Assembly: GCA_017478485.1 (NCBI GenBank)
Contig: JAFVDI010000022.1
Coordinates: 1-54,049 of the forward strand
Direction of reading: 5' to 3'
From: Clostridiales bacterium
Lineage (GTDB): Bacteria > Bacillota > Clostridia > Saccharofermentanales > Saccharofermentanaceae
DNA length: 54,049 bases
Shown: positions 46,242 to 54,049 of the stretch, one piece after another
Layout of the letters: every line of letters starts with the position of its first letter
Position numbering within the stretch: position 1 is the first letter of the stretch
Position numbers and translations under genes: made by a program
The notes under the pieces: generated by a model
The model's database searches: none
What the model saw: only the letters and a program-made list of their open reading frames with translations
Told to the model about the DNA's origin: nothing

Positions 46242-46874
46242 ATGGACTTTTTCTTGAATACCGAAGTTACGATAGGAATACCGTTGATACTGAATTCACT
46301 TCTTCTGGGTGTGGGTCTTGCAATGGATGCATTCTCAGTGTCGATTGCCAACGGACTTGAAGAACCTTCGATGAAGAAGGCAAGGGTCTGTGCGATCGCC
46401 GGGATCTATGCTTTGTTTCAGTTTGCCATGCCGCTCGCGGGATGGTTTTTCGTACATTCCGTAGCAGAACTTTTCAAGGCTTTTCAGCCGTTTATTCCAT
46501 GGATAGCACTTATCCTGCTTTGCTTTATCGGCGGTAAGATGATCTTTGAAGGCGTTACAAAAAAGACGCAGGGTGATAAGCAGGAAGAAGAAAAAGTATC
46601 TGAACACGGGAAACTTACTGCTGCAGTCCTTTTGGTTCAGGGACTTGCAACTTCAATCGATGCGCTTTCCGTAGGGTTTACCATATCGGAATATAAGGTT
46701 TCCGAAGCCTTGCTGTCATCAGCGATCATAGGCGCAGTTACTTTCGCGATCTGTGTGGCAGGACTTGTTTTCGGAAAGAAGATAGGAGAGAGGTTTTCTG
46801 ATAAAGCCACGGTGATCGGTGGCATCATACTGATCTTCATCGGGTTTGAGATTTTAATAAAAAGTTTTATTTAA
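46242..46874 (+). CDS. mntP: Manganese efflux pump MntP
   Basis: 210 residues with six membrane helices in two inverted halves. The matching metal-site motifs are GLAMDAFSVSIANG in the first half and GLATSIDALSVGFTIS in the second, each with the conserved aspartate. It exports manganese. A long hydrophilic loop (about 110-130) separates the halves. An upstream in-frame GTG at 46215 overlaps the promoter region, so the ATG at 46242 is preferred, although its ribosome site is weak. No yybP-ykoY manganese riboswitch is recognisable in the short leader. Confidence 0.88.
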   Translation: MDFFLNTEVTIGIPLILNSLLLGVGLAMDAFSVSIANGLEEPSMKKARVCAIAGIYALFQFAMPLAGWFFVHSVAELFKAFQPFIPWIALILLCFIGGKMIFEGVTKKTQGDKQEEEKVSEHGKLTAAVLLVQGLATSIDALSVGFTISEYKVSEALLSSAIIGAVTFAICVAGLVFGKKIGERFSDKATVIGGIILIFIGFEILIKSFI

Positions 46875-46908
46875 TTAACACATGAAGTCTGTTTTATAAA
46901 AGACGCAA

Positions 46909-46917
46909 TGCTATAAT
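46909..46917 (+). promoter_or_regulatory. Extended -10 promoter of the HD-GYP sensor gene
   Basis: TGC-TATAAT, an extended -10 element, about 40 nt before the ATG at 46960. Confidence 0.5.
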
Positions 46918-46959
46918 TATAAATATATTTTTATATTTTGATTCGCATTGCCGGTGTTT

Positions 46960-49900
46960 ATGATAGACAGACACATTAAGAAATCAATTCTGCGATTTTC
47001 CGCAAGCTTTTTATGCCTGCTTCTATTTGTCTCGCTCTTATCTTTCGGTTCTTACACGGTCTTTGCTGACGGCAGCGGTGAAGGAACGGAGAGCACGGTC
47101 GATCCCGTTCATTCAAGTGACGGTTATTCTGCGGTCCTTTACGATAACAGGAGCGGCCTTCCCACTTCAGATGCAAATGTCATTGCACAGACGGAAGAAG
47201 GCTTTATCTGGATCGGAAGTTACAGCGGACTTATCAGATATGACGGAAACACGTTTGTTAATCTCAGTACGGATGCAGGCATATCAAGCGTTGTAAGTCT
47301 TTTCGTTGACTCATCCAACAGGCTGTGGATAGGAACCAATGACAGCGGCATTTCCGTGATGCATAGAGGGCAGTTTCGAAGGTTTAACAGAAACGAGGGC
47401 CTCAAGTCTTTGTCTGTCAGGACCATCTGTGAAGATAAGGACGGAAATATAATCGTTGGTACTACCGAAGGAATCTATTACATTGACAAGCATATGGTCC
47501 TTCATCAGTTTGAAGGAAAAGCTATAGCGGATAAATCGATAAGATGCCTGAAACCATGCGGTGACGGAACCATATACGGCATCACGCTTGACGGATGTGT
47601 TTTCACGCTGAAGGACAGGGAACTTGCTGATTTCTATGAAGAAAAGGATCTTTACGGTATCAAGGAAGCGAGGTCGGTACTTCCTGATGAGGACAACCCC
47701 GGTTATCTTTATATCGGTGATTCTGCAAGCACCATTTACTACGGAAGCTTCAAAGACGGTGAGTTCTCGCTTTCGAGGAGATTTCTTACCGGTGCATTGA
47801 CATGCATAAACTCGATAGAGAAATATTATGGCTATATGTGGGCATGCACCGATAAGGGCATAGGATATTTTACGGACTATGATTTCACTCCGATCGAAGA
47901 TGTTCCTATGACCAATTCGGTCGAGACCATGCTGATGGATCACAATAACAACATCTGGTTTGCGTCGTCCCAGCAGGGCATTATGAAGATCGTTCCAAAT
48001 CAGTTCACCGATATCTTCAACAAATATAAGATCCCTGAAGGAGTTGTATATACCACCTGCGTTCAAGGCGACAGCCTTTACGTCGGCACTAAGAATGAAG
48101 GCCTAATTGTCATTAAAGGCGGCAAGGTTTTGAAGGAGCTCCCCGTAAGAGACGGTGATGATGACAAGGATCTCATTGAGATGCTTTCCGACGCAAAGAT
48201 CCGTTCCATCAATACTGACAGCAAAGGCAACATCTGGTTTTCAACATTCAGTGATTACGGTCTGATCTGTTATAAGGACGGGAGGATAACCAAGATAAGG
48301 TCTGCCGAAGGTCTGCCTTCTGACAGGGTCAGGACTGTTTTCGAGCGCCCGGACGGTGCTCTGATGGTGTGCTGTACCGGCGGACTTGCGATCGTTCAGG
48401 ACGGCAAGGTTACAAAAGTCTACGATGAAAAGGACGGCATAACAAATACGGAGATCCTTACGGCATCGATGATGGAAAACGGAGAGATGATCTTAGGTAC
48501 GGACGGCGGCGGTATCTACGTAATAACCGCAAACGGAGTCCAGACGGTCAACGTCAGCCACGGCTTGAGCTCTGATGTCGTAATGAGGGTGAAGAAAGAC
48601 CATAAGCGCAATATCATGTGGGTAGTTACCTCGAACTCGATTGGTTATCTTAATGCGGATTATGACGTGACTACCATCAGGAATTTCCCGTATCTTAACA
48701 ACTTCGATTTTTATCAGAACAGTAAGGATGAAATGTGGGTATTGAGCAGTAACGGCGTTTATGTGGCCAATACTGAAGATATTCTGAAAGAAGGACAGTT
48801 CCGTTATCAGTATTATGGAATACATAACGGCCTGCCGGGCATATCAACATCAAATTCGTACAGTGAACTGACTTCTGACGGATATCTTTACATGTCCTGT
48901 ACTTCGGGTATCACCAGAGTCAACATCGAAAAGTCTGTTGAAAACATAAATGAATTCAAGGCATCGGTTCCGTTTATCGAAGCCGACGGTGTCATGATCT
49001 ATCCTAACGAAGATGGCAGTTTTACTATAAACGCTTCGACACATAAGCTTACCGTATACTGCTATGTCTTCAATTATTCGCTTATCAATCCGGAAGTCAC
49101 TTACCAGCTTGTAGGATTTGATCAGACATCCGTCACTGTTGCCAGGAGCAATCTCCAGCCTGTTGATTATACGAACCTTAAAGGCGGAAAGTATTCGTTC
49201 AAGATGGTCATTTCGGATTCACATACCGGTAAGACACATGAAGTTAGCGTTCCAATAGTCAAGCAGCAACTTCTGCATGAACACTTATGGTTTAATCTCG
49301 TTATCCTTGCAGTATTGGGCGGTGTGCTCTACGTTATCGTGAAGATCTATATCGACAGAAGAACGAAGAAACTCATTGCCAAGAACAATGAACAGAAAAA
49401 ACTCATTAGGGAAGTTGTTGAAGCCTTCGCACGAGTAATCGATATGAAGGACAAGTATACCAGGGGACATTCCATCAGAGTTGCCCATTATACGGCAATG
49501 CTCGCAAAGGAAATGGGCAGGGATGAGGATACCTGTGAGAAGTATTACAACATAGCCCTTCTTCACGATATCGGCAAGATCGGTATTCCGGAGGAGGTTC
49601 TCAACAAACCCGGTAAACTAAATGACGAGGAGTTCGCGACGATCAAATCGCATTCCGCTTTGGGTTTTGACACGCTGAAAGATATCAGCATCATGCCTGA
49701 ACTCGCGATCGGTGCGGGAGCTCACCATGAGCGCCCTGACGGAAAAGGATACCCAAGGGGCCTTAAACATGAGGAGATCCCTGATGTTGCCCGTATCATT
49801 GCCGTGGCAGATACCTTTGATGCTATGTATTCGAACCGTCCGTACAGGAACCGGATGCCGTTCTCGAAGGTTTACAGCATTATCACCGAGGTAAGCGGCA

Positions 49901-49983
49901 CACAGCTTGATTCCGAAGTGGTCAATGCATTCGTAAGACTTGTGGAAAAAGGCTACTTCAGAGCACCTGATGACGACAGTTAA
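46960..49983 (+). CDS. One-component membrane sensor: beta-propeller, Y_Y_Y and HD-GYP domains
   Basis: 1007 residues. A signal sequence (about 1-36) is followed by repeated propeller blades (about 60-660) of the two-component-regulator-propeller type, with motifs such as FIWIGSYSGLIRYDG and NRLWIGTNDSG. A Y_Y_Y-type beta domain (about 680-770) and one membrane helix (about 778-796) follow. The cytoplasmic HD-GYP domain (about 820-1000) has LLHDIGKIG and HHERPDGKGYPRG intact, so it should hydrolyse cyclic di-GMP. The layout matches hybrid sensors of Bacteroidetes, but the output is a phosphodiesterase instead of a histidine kinase. The ATG at 46960 is preferred to a TTG four codons upstream; neither has a strong ribosome site. 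The ligand is unknown; propellers of this type often sense glycans. Confidence 0.85.
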   Translation: MIDRHIKKSILRFSASFLCLLLFVSLLSFGSYTVFADGSGEGTESTVDPVHSSDGYSAVLYDNRSGLPTSDANVIAQTEEGFIWIGSYSGLIRYDGNTFVNLSTDAGISSVVSLFVDSSNRLWIGTNDSGISVMHRGQFRRFNRNEGLKSLSVRTICEDKDGNIIVGTTEGIYYIDKHMVLHQFEGKAIADKSIRCLKPCGDGTIYGITLDGCVFTLKDRELADFYEEKDLYGIKEARSVLPDEDNPGYLYIGDSASTIYYGSFKDGEFSLSRRFLTGALTCINSIEKYYGYMWACTDKGIGYFTDYDFTPIEDVPMTNSVETMLMDHNNNIWFASSQQGIMKIVPNQFTDIFNKYKIPEGVVYTTCVQGDSLYVGTKNEGLIVIKGGKVLKELPVRDGDDDKDLIEMLSDAKIRSINTDSKGNIWFSTFSDYGLICYKDGRITKIRSAEGLPSDRVRTVFERPDGALMVCCTGGLAIVQDGKVTKVYDEKDGITNTEILTASMMENGEMILGTDGGGIYVITANGVQTVNVSHGLSSDVVMRVKKDHKRNIMWVVTSNSIGYLNADYDVTTIRNFPYLNNFDFYQNSKDEMWVLSSNGVYVANTEDILKEGQFRYQYYGIHNGLPGISTSNSYSELTSDGYLYMSCTSGITRVNIEKSVENINEFKASVPFIEADGVMIYPNEDGSFTINASTHKLTVYCYVFNYSLINPEVTYQLVGFDQTSVTVARSNLQPVDYTNLKGGKYSFKMVISDSHTGKTHEVSVPIVKQQLLHEHLWFNLVILAVLGGVLYVIVKIYIDRRTKKLIAKNNEQKKLIREVVEAFARVIDMKDKYTRGHSIRVAHYTAMLAKEMGRDEDTCEKYYNIALLHDIGKIGIPEEVLNKPGKLNDEEFATIKSHSALGFDTLKDISIMPELAIGAGAHHERPDGKGYPRGLKHEEIPDVARIIAVADTFDAMYSNRPYRNRMPFSKVYSIITEVSGTQLDSEVVNAFVRLVEKGYFRAPDDDS

Positions 49984-49986
49984 TTA

Positions 49987-50024
49987 AAGAAACCCGGGAT
50001 AGTATTGTCCCGGGTTTCTTTTTT
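49987..50024. terminator. Bidirectional terminator between HD-GYP and MFS genes
   Basis: AAGAAACCCGGGA (49987-49999) pairs perfectly with TCCCGGGTTTCTT (50008-50020), followed by a T-run on the plus side and a T-rich tract on the minus side. Confidence 0.92.
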
Positions 50025-51117
50025 ACAGCGAGAACACCCATCCCGCTAATGGCGATAATACTATCATTATCACCGAGAAACAGAATGAATTTACCGATAT
50101 TAGCGTAGCTCTCTGTTCTGCGGGAACCATTGCGTTAAGAGCGATATCGGATCTTATCTGCAAAAGGTCATCTGCAAGTGACGTCAAAAAACCGCCGACA
50201 GTCATCAGATACCAGACTCCGGTAAACTCGGTAACCAATCCTGCAAGCGCTATCGTAAGGCAGATCGCGAAAAGCTTTCGAAGAGAATATCTTCCGGCTT
50301 TTCTCGAAAGCTTTGCTCCTGCGATACCGCCCAATGACATGATGAAGAGAAGTGGTCCCAGGAGCCAGTTGGGAATTCCTGTCATCGGCAGTTTTGCCTG
50401 CAGGAAGAACAACAGCAAGATGTCTACGGCTCCGACAAGAGCATTCCGGAAGATGAGTCCGGCGACTTTGGTGTTGCCTTTAAGGAAATGCCATGCGCCT
50501 TTGTATGTATCCGCAAACCTTTTAGCGAGTGATACATCCTTCTTGCGGGTTATGACCAGATTCTCCTTCAGGCCTGAAAGAACTGTTATGTTGATCAGAG
50601 CAAGACCTATTGAAATGATATGTGCGTTGCGTGTACCGATCATTACGGCAATGCCGGCAGCGAGTGTGGCTATGCCGTTGCAGATCCTGTATATGATCGT
50701 CTGATTCGATATGTACTTATCGTACTCGTCTTCGCATTTTTCCTCGAGAAGCGTATCGTAAGCCAGTGCGCTGTCAGACCCTGATGCGAAATTATAAGAC
50801 AGGGCAGAGAATGCTATCGAGATAAGTACGAACGCAAATCCGGGGAAGAAGCCTCTGATAATAGCCGACATGAGTGCTGAAACACTACTCAGTATGAGAC
50901 TTTTCTTTCTGCCCAGGGTATCAGCAAAAACGCCTGACGGAATCTCGAAAGCCAGACTCACGATATGAAAGACCGTCTCTGCCAGACCAACCTGAATGAG
51001 AGAGTAGCCGTCGTTTACCAGAAGCAGAACCCAGGCTGCTCCTGCAATAGAGATATTGGATATTACATTTGAAAGATACAGCCTCCTGAGCTGATCTTTT
51101 AATTTGTCTGCAGTCAT
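50023..51117 (-). CDS. Major facilitator superfamily transporter, probably drug efflux
   Basis: 364 residues with about 11-12 membrane helices. The MFS loop motif after helix 2 reads PSGVFADTLGRKKSL, close to the canonical GxLaDrxGrkxxl. It is an MFS protein of the small-molecule exporter kind; substrate not readable. The frame opens at a TTG (51141) inside the terminator loop, but the ATG at 51117 with AAAGGAG about 9 nt upstream is the real start. That ribosome site is the 3' arm of the leader terminator, so expression should be off unless the terminator is prevented. The attenuator-type leader with an upstream ORF supports a role in resistance to a translation-blocking compound. Confidence 0.82.
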   Translation of the reverse strand: MTADKLKDQLRRLYLSNVISNISIAGAAWVLLLVNDGYSLIQVGLAETVFHIVSLAFEIPSGVFADTLGRKKSLILSSVSALMSAIIRGFFPGFAFVLISIAFSALSYNFASGSDSALAYDTLLEEKCEDEYDKYISNQTIIYRICNGIATLAAGIAVMIGTRNAHIISIGLALINITVLSGLKENLVITRKKDVSLAKRFADTYKGAWHFLKGNTKVAGLIFRNALVGAVDILLLFFLQAKLPMTGIPNWLLGPLLFIMSLGGIAGAKLSRKAGRYSLRKLFAICLTIALAGLVTEFTGVWYLMTVGGFLTSLADDLLQIRSDIALNAMVPAEQRATLISVNSFCFSVIMIVLSPLAGWVFSL

Positions 51118-51121
51118 AAAT

Positions 51122-51153
51122 AAAAACTCCTTTGAAATCAAGATTCAAAGGAG
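51122..51153 (-). terminator. Leader terminator that also hides the MFS ribosome site
   Basis: Minus strand: CTCCTTTGAA (51153-51144), a 7-nt loop, TTCAAAGGAG (51136-51127), then T5. The stem is perfect over 10 bp. The 3' arm contains AAAGGAG, the ribosome site of the transporter. Confidence 0.88.
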
Positions 51154-51190
51154 AAGTGCGCTGACAGATAATCAATGAATTAGTGTGAAA

Positions 51191-51274
51191 TCACCTGAAA
51201 ATGGGCGCAGTTCTCCTTAAAGGAGCTGTATAGAAACCGTTCATAAGCTGTATGTTGGGTGTTATCCAATACAT
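51191..51274 (-). CDS. Upstream leader peptide ORF, 27 codons
   Basis: The ORF starts ATG (51274) with AAAGGG 9 nt upstream and ends TGA (51193-51191). The peptide begins MYWITPN, has a central GFY, then APLRRTAP, and ends FR. Its codons cover the 5' arms of the leader helices, and the segment that can pair with the terminator 5' arm lies at codons 19-24. Position, ribosome site and overlap with these helices are those of regulatory leader peptides. I do not recognise the peptide sequence from known resistance leaders. Confidence 0.65.
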   Translation of the reverse strand: MYWITPNIQLMNGFYTAPLRRTAPIFR

Positions 51275-51306
51275 CTTCTTGCGCCCTTTCTTTAGAATTC
51301 AAACTG

Positions 51307-51335
51307 AATATACCATATGAACATCAGCGAGTCCA
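51307..51335 (-). promoter_or_regulatory. Promoter of the MFS leader
   Basis: Minus strand: TGGACT (51335-51330), a 17-nt spacer and TATATT (51312-51307), with TGG before the -10 box. Expected start near 51300, giving a leader of about 180 nt. Confidence 0.55.
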
Positions 51336-51390
51336 TAAGTATGCGATGTGATAAGATTAAATTAAACCAACGGCAGGAGGTCGGCCTCAC

Positions 51391-51822
51391 ATGGAAAGAA
51401 AATTGATCAGAAGTGCTCTGGATCAACTTGATAATTCTTATGCCCCGTATTCCGGGTTTAATGTGGCGGCTGCTGTTCTTGCTGAAAGCGGTAAGATCTA
51501 TACCGGCGTAAATGTTGAAAACGCTTCTTTTCCTGCAGGTATCTGTGCGGAGTGCAATGCGGTAAGCAGTATGGTTTCCTGCGGAGACAGGAAGATTAAA
51601 GCTGTTGCAATAATAGGCAGGGATACCAAAGCTCCTGAAGGAAAAACAGCCGGCTATGTCTCCCCATGCGGCATATGCAGACAGGTGTTAAGGGAGTTCT
51701 CTGATCCAGGAGAGCTTCGCGTGATAATGGCTAAAAGCGAGTCTGATTTTAGATTCATGACGCTTGAAGAACTTCTGCCGGAAAGTTTCGGCCCTGACAG
51801 TTTGGAAGCAGGAAAGAACTAA
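51391..51822 (+). CDS. cdd: Cytidine deaminase
   Basis: 143 residues, the short tetrameric class. It converts cytidine and deoxycytidine to the uridine forms. Zinc site: C52-A-E54 in AGICAECNAV, where the glutamate is the proton shuttle, and SPCGICRQ with C93 and C96. GVNVENASFPAG is the nucleoside-binding stretch. A GCAGGAGG ribosome site lies about 10 nt before the ATG. Divergent from the MFS transporter. It has no partner gene beside it, so pyrimidine salvage is inferred from the family alone. Confidence 0.93.
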   Translation: MERKLIRSALDQLDNSYAPYSGFNVAAAVLAESGKIYTGVNVENASFPAGICAECNAVSSMVSCGDRKIKAVAIIGRDTKAPEGKTAGYVSPCGICRQVLREFSDPGELRVIMAKSESDFRFMTLEELLPESFGPDSLEAGKN

Positions 51823-51869
51823 GACCTTGTCACAAAGAAATCAGCCGATGCCTGCGACAAAACAGTGTC

Positions 51870-51913
51870 AATTGCGTGATAATTGCGTGAAAAATGCGGT
51901 AAACCTATATAAT
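51870..51913 (+). promoter_or_regulatory. Promoter of the second LRR gene with tandem 10-bp repeats
   Basis: AATTGCGTGA occurs at 51870-51879 and again at 51881-51890, an 11-nt period. The second copy holds the -35 box TTGCGT (51883-51888). TATATAAT (51906-51913) supplies the -10 box with a long spacer. The one-turn spacing suggests a bound regulator. It leaves a leader of about 95 nt before 52015, in which no structure was recognised. Confidence 0.5.
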
Positions 51914-52014
51914 ATTAATATTTTTTAATCAAATTTAGTGCAGATTTGTTTTTCGCGTAGTAAAATAGCACCATTTGGATAATTCTATTATCACACTAAC
52001 ATGGAGGGCTGATT

Positions 52015-53874
52015 ATGAAGCATCTCAAGATAATGTCAGTTTTAATGTCTGCCGCTATGGGTATGTCAATGGTTATGACACCTGTATCTGTTTTGGCAGA
52101 TGAGACTACTGAAGCTACTGAGACACAGACAACTGAAGCAGCTGAAGAGAAGGAACCTGAAGAAACTAAGGCTCCTAAAGCTACTGAAGCTAAAGAAACC
52201 AAAGAAACAAAAGAAACGGAAAAGCAGGAGCCTGCTGAGTCTAAGGAAGAGCAGCCTGCTGAAACTGAAGAAAAACCTGCAGAGACTGAAGAACAGGCAC
52301 CTGCTGAATCCAAGGAAGAGCAGCCTGCTGAAACAGAGACCAAGGAGAGTGAAGTTGTTGAAGAAAAAACTCCCGAGTCTTCTGACAAAAAAGATGCTAA
52401 GAATGCTACCAATGGCGGTAAGTGCGGTAAGGATCTCGGCTGGTCATATATTGATGGAACCGGAATTCTTGTGATAGACGGCTCCGGTGCGATGTACAAT
52501 TATGACAACACGCAGACAAGTTCATATACTCCCTGGCATATGCATCTTGACTCCATTGAGCAGGTAATATTTACTAACAAGCCTACTTCTATCGGAAATT
52601 ATGCTTTTGCAGGATGCACCAAGCTTAAGAGCATTGTTATTCCTGACAGCGTTAAGTCTATTGGAAGTTATGCTTTCTATGGATGCAGAGATCTTTCAGT
52701 TATTGAGATCTCCAAGGGTGTTAATTCGATCGGTTCATTTGCTTTTGCAAAGTCAGGTCTTAACGATATTTCATTTGTAGAAGGAGCGAAAGATAAGGAT
52801 AAAGAAGGATTGACGTCGATCGGTTCATCTGCTTTCTCCGATTGTGTAAATCTTGGCACTATTTCCTTGTCGTCTAAGGTTAAGACTATCGGATCATATG
52901 CATTTTCAGGATGCACAAGTCTTTCAAGTGTTTCCATGCAGAACAAGATTACTTCGATCGGAAGTTATGCTTTTTCTGATTGCTCAAATCTTGCAAGCAT
53001 TTCATTACCGACAAGTATCAGTTCCATTAATGACCATGTTTTCTCGCATTGTACAAAACTGAATAACGTCAAAGTGCCTATGAACATTACTTCAATAGGT
53101 GATTATGCTTTCGAATCTTGCACAGGCCTTAAAAACATTGAGTTTACTTATAAGTTTAAGACAGTAGGAGACAACGCTTTCAGAGGCTGTTCCTCATTAA
53201 CTGCTGTTAAGATCGACAGAAATGTATTTGAAAAATACGAAGATCAGTTTACAAGAGCTAATCAGTATGTCGTTCCGATCCCGATTGTTTATGCTGATAA
53301 GGGTGATACTACTGTTGTTAACGGAATGACTTTTAAAGTTACAAATGCTGCGAAGACAGGATCCGGTACAGTTTCGCTTATCGCATATGATGGTTCACAG
53401 GCAAATGTAACAATCCCCGGAGCTGTTTGGGTAAAGGATTGTACATACAAAGTAAACAAGATCACAGCAACTGCATTTAAGAACAGTACAGCTCTTGTTT
53501 CCGTATCAATCGGTTCCAATGTTACAACCATCGATTCTTATGCATTCGCAGGATGCACATCACTTACTACTGTCTCCGGTGGTTCTGGCTTAACGACTAT
53601 CAATACCAGAGCTTTTAATGGTGATACTTCGCTTACTTCCTTTAAGATCACATCTAAGAAGTTGAAGAAGATCGGCAGCTACGCTTTCTCCGGTGATAAG
53701 CTCCTTAAGACCATCTACATCCAGAAGACAACAAAGTTAACTAAGAAGGGTGTTAAGAAGTCAATGAAGAGTTCTTCCATAAAGACTGTTAAGGTCAAGA
53801 AAGCGAAGGTTAGACTCTACAAGAAGTACTTCACAAAGAAGAACAGCGGTAAGAAAGTTTCAGTTAAGAAGTAA
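52015..53874 (+). CDS. Secreted BspA-like leucine-rich repeat surface protein
   Basis: 619 residues. The signal peptide is about 1-28 (cleavage after VLA). A long Glu/Thr/Lys/Ala-rich linker (29-130) has repeats such as KETKETKETEKQEPAESKEE. LRR_5 units of the form SIGSYAFxGC occupy about 170-420. A short non-repeat region with TTVVNGMTFKV follows, then more repeats (about 485-580) and a lysine-rich end (KKNSGKKVSVKK). GGAGGG lies about 6 nt before the ATG. It shares the architecture of the protein at 1478, but here the repeats come in two blocks. Probably exposed on the cell surface. An insertion-sequence end lies 36 nt after the stop. Confidence 0.85.
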   Translation: MKHLKIMSVLMSAAMGMSMVMTPVSVLADETTEATETQTTEAAEEKEPEETKAPKATEAKETKETKETEKQEPAESKEEQPAETEEKPAETEEQAPAESKEEQPAETETKESEVVEEKTPESSDKKDAKNATNGGKCGKDLGWSYIDGTGILVIDGSGAMYNYDNTQTSSYTPWHMHLDSIEQVIFTNKPTSIGNYAFAGCTKLKSIVIPDSVKSIGSYAFYGCRDLSVIEISKGVNSIGSFAFAKSGLNDISFVEGAKDKDKEGLTSIGSSAFSDCVNLGTISLSSKVKTIGSYAFSGCTSLSSVSMQNKITSIGSYAFSDCSNLASISLPTSISSINDHVFSHCTKLNNVKVPMNITSIGDYAFESCTGLKNIEFTYKFKTVGDNAFRGCSSLTAVKIDRNVFEKYEDQFTRANQYVVPIPIVYADKGDTTVVNGMTFKVTNAAKTGSGTVSLIAYDGSQANVTIPGAVWVKDCTYKVNKITATAFKNSTALVSVSIGSNVTTIDSYAFAGCTSLTTVSGGSGLTTINTRAFNGDTSLTSFKITSKKLKKIGSYAFSGDKLLKTIYIQKTTKLTKKGVKKSMKSSSIKTVKVKKAKVRLYKKYFTKKNSGKKVSVKK

Positions 53875-53909
53875 TTGATCAATAAGATCTGTAAGAGCCG
53901 GAGATGCAG

Positions 53910-54049
53910 TGAAGTGAACCCTTAAAGTTGGACGTTTTAAAACGAGTATAAGGACTGATTCCTTGCCTGACAAGGAGTCAGTCCTTTCAGTTTGACCTGA
54001 ATTCTTTCAGTGTTGTAGTAATTAATGTATTCTTCCATTGCTTTCTGAA
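53910..54049 (-). mobile_element. End of an IS3-family (IS150-like) insertion sequence, cut by the window edge
   Basis: A transposase C-terminus on the minus strand is followed by TGAAGTGAACCC...AAAGTTGGAC (53910-53933), which resembles IS150-type terminal repeats. The rest of the element lies beyond the window. Confidence 0.7.
53937..54049 (-). CDS. IS3-family transposase, C-terminal 36 residues only
   Basis: The visible frame reads ...EEYINYYNTERIQVKLKGL then TPCQARNQSLYSF and stop. The YYN.ERIQ.KLKGLTP pattern is the end of the DDE integrase (OrfB) of the IS3/IS150 group. The 5' part lies outside the window, so intactness cannot be judged. Confidence 0.8.
   Translation of the reverse strand, partial: QKAMEEYINYYNTERIQVKLKGLTPCQARNQSLYSF

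Larger units (their letters stand above)
51118..51300 (-). promoter_or_regulatory. Attenuator leader of the MFS gene with mutually exclusive helices
   Basis: On the minus strand the leader contains, in order: GGGCGCA (51286-51280), the upstream ORF, a TGTATTGG...CCAA..TACA hairpin (51273-51249), CTCC...GGAG (51225-51213), TGCGCCC (51209-51203, pairing with the first element), and the terminator. The segment 51218-51205 can pair at 13 of 14 positions with 51161-51148, which includes the terminator 5' arm. This competes both with the upstream helices and with the terminator. Stalling of a ribosome on the upstream ORF would free that segment and allow read-through. Confidence 0.75.

Overview
The window looks like a chromosomal segment of an anaerobic, low-to-mid GC Gram-positive bacterium of the class Clostridia. 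Supporting signs are the efp / Asp23 / amaP-like / DUF2273 / nusB / xseAB / ispA / dxs / nadK / argR / recN housekeeping string, a nuclease-type MutL, LexA, RNase Y, abundant GGAGG ribosome sites, TTG/GTG starts, and large BspA-type leucine-rich surface proteins with Glu/Thr-rich linkers. The surface proteins suggest a gut or rumen commensal; a Saccharofermentans-like relative is a guess only. In endospore formers recN is usually followed by spoIVB and spo0A. Here it is not, so a non-sporulating lineage is possible. TGA is an ordinary stop codon in this genome.

Layout. 0.1-3.1 kb: a DUF4143 ATPase and a secreted BspA-like LRR protein. 3.4-9.5 kb: a surface-modification and signalling block, with a 56-residue membrane protein, a 985-residue fusion of two acyltransferase-3 domains, a membrane-tailed XRE regulator, a second acyltransferase-3 protein and a membrane GGDEF protein. 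9.5-14.8 kb: a non-coding stretch that may carry a small RNA, an unknown membrane protein, an MgtA-type P-ATPase interrupted by an in-frame TGA, and a lipoprotein. 14.8-16.8 kb: zur-znuC-znuB zinc uptake operon with a Fur-type palindrome at its promoter and no binding-protein gene. 16.9-25.5 kb: D,D-carboxypeptidase (minus strand), then miaB-mutS-mutL-miaA. 25.6-27.5 kb: lexA, divergent from a coiled-coil/HTH protein, then a small membrane protein. 27.7-32.5 kb: gdhA, a membrane-anchored degenerate PP2C-like protein, and lysC. 32.6-42.7 kb: yqeG and the long efp-to-recN housekeeping string. 42.7-46.9 kb: rluD-family gene, rny, nitroreductase, mntP. 47-50 kb: a one-protein sensor with a beta-propeller outside and an HD-GYP domain inside. 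50-51.8 kb: MFS transporter with an elaborate leader, and cdd. 52-54 kb: a second BspA-like protein and the end of an IS3-family element cut by the window edge.

The most interesting feature is the leader of the MFS transporter (minus strand, about 51300 to 51118). It has a plausible promoter, a 27-codon upstream ORF with its own ribosome site, two nested helices within that ORF, and an intrinsic terminator whose 3' arm is the transporter's ribosome site. A 14-nt segment near the end of the ORF can pair at 13 of 14 positions with a segment containing the terminator's 5' arm. This is the layout expected for ribosome-stalling (antibiotic-type) transcription attenuation. The inducer cannot be read from the sequence.

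Other points: the otherwise intact mgtA with one TGA; a PP2C-fold protein that has lost its metal-binding aspartates; alternative pairing over the start of the acyltransferase fusion; and perfect palindromes beside lexA and a neighbouring gene. No rRNA, tRNA or CRISPR array was recognised. Pairings and promoters were read by eye, not by folding software.
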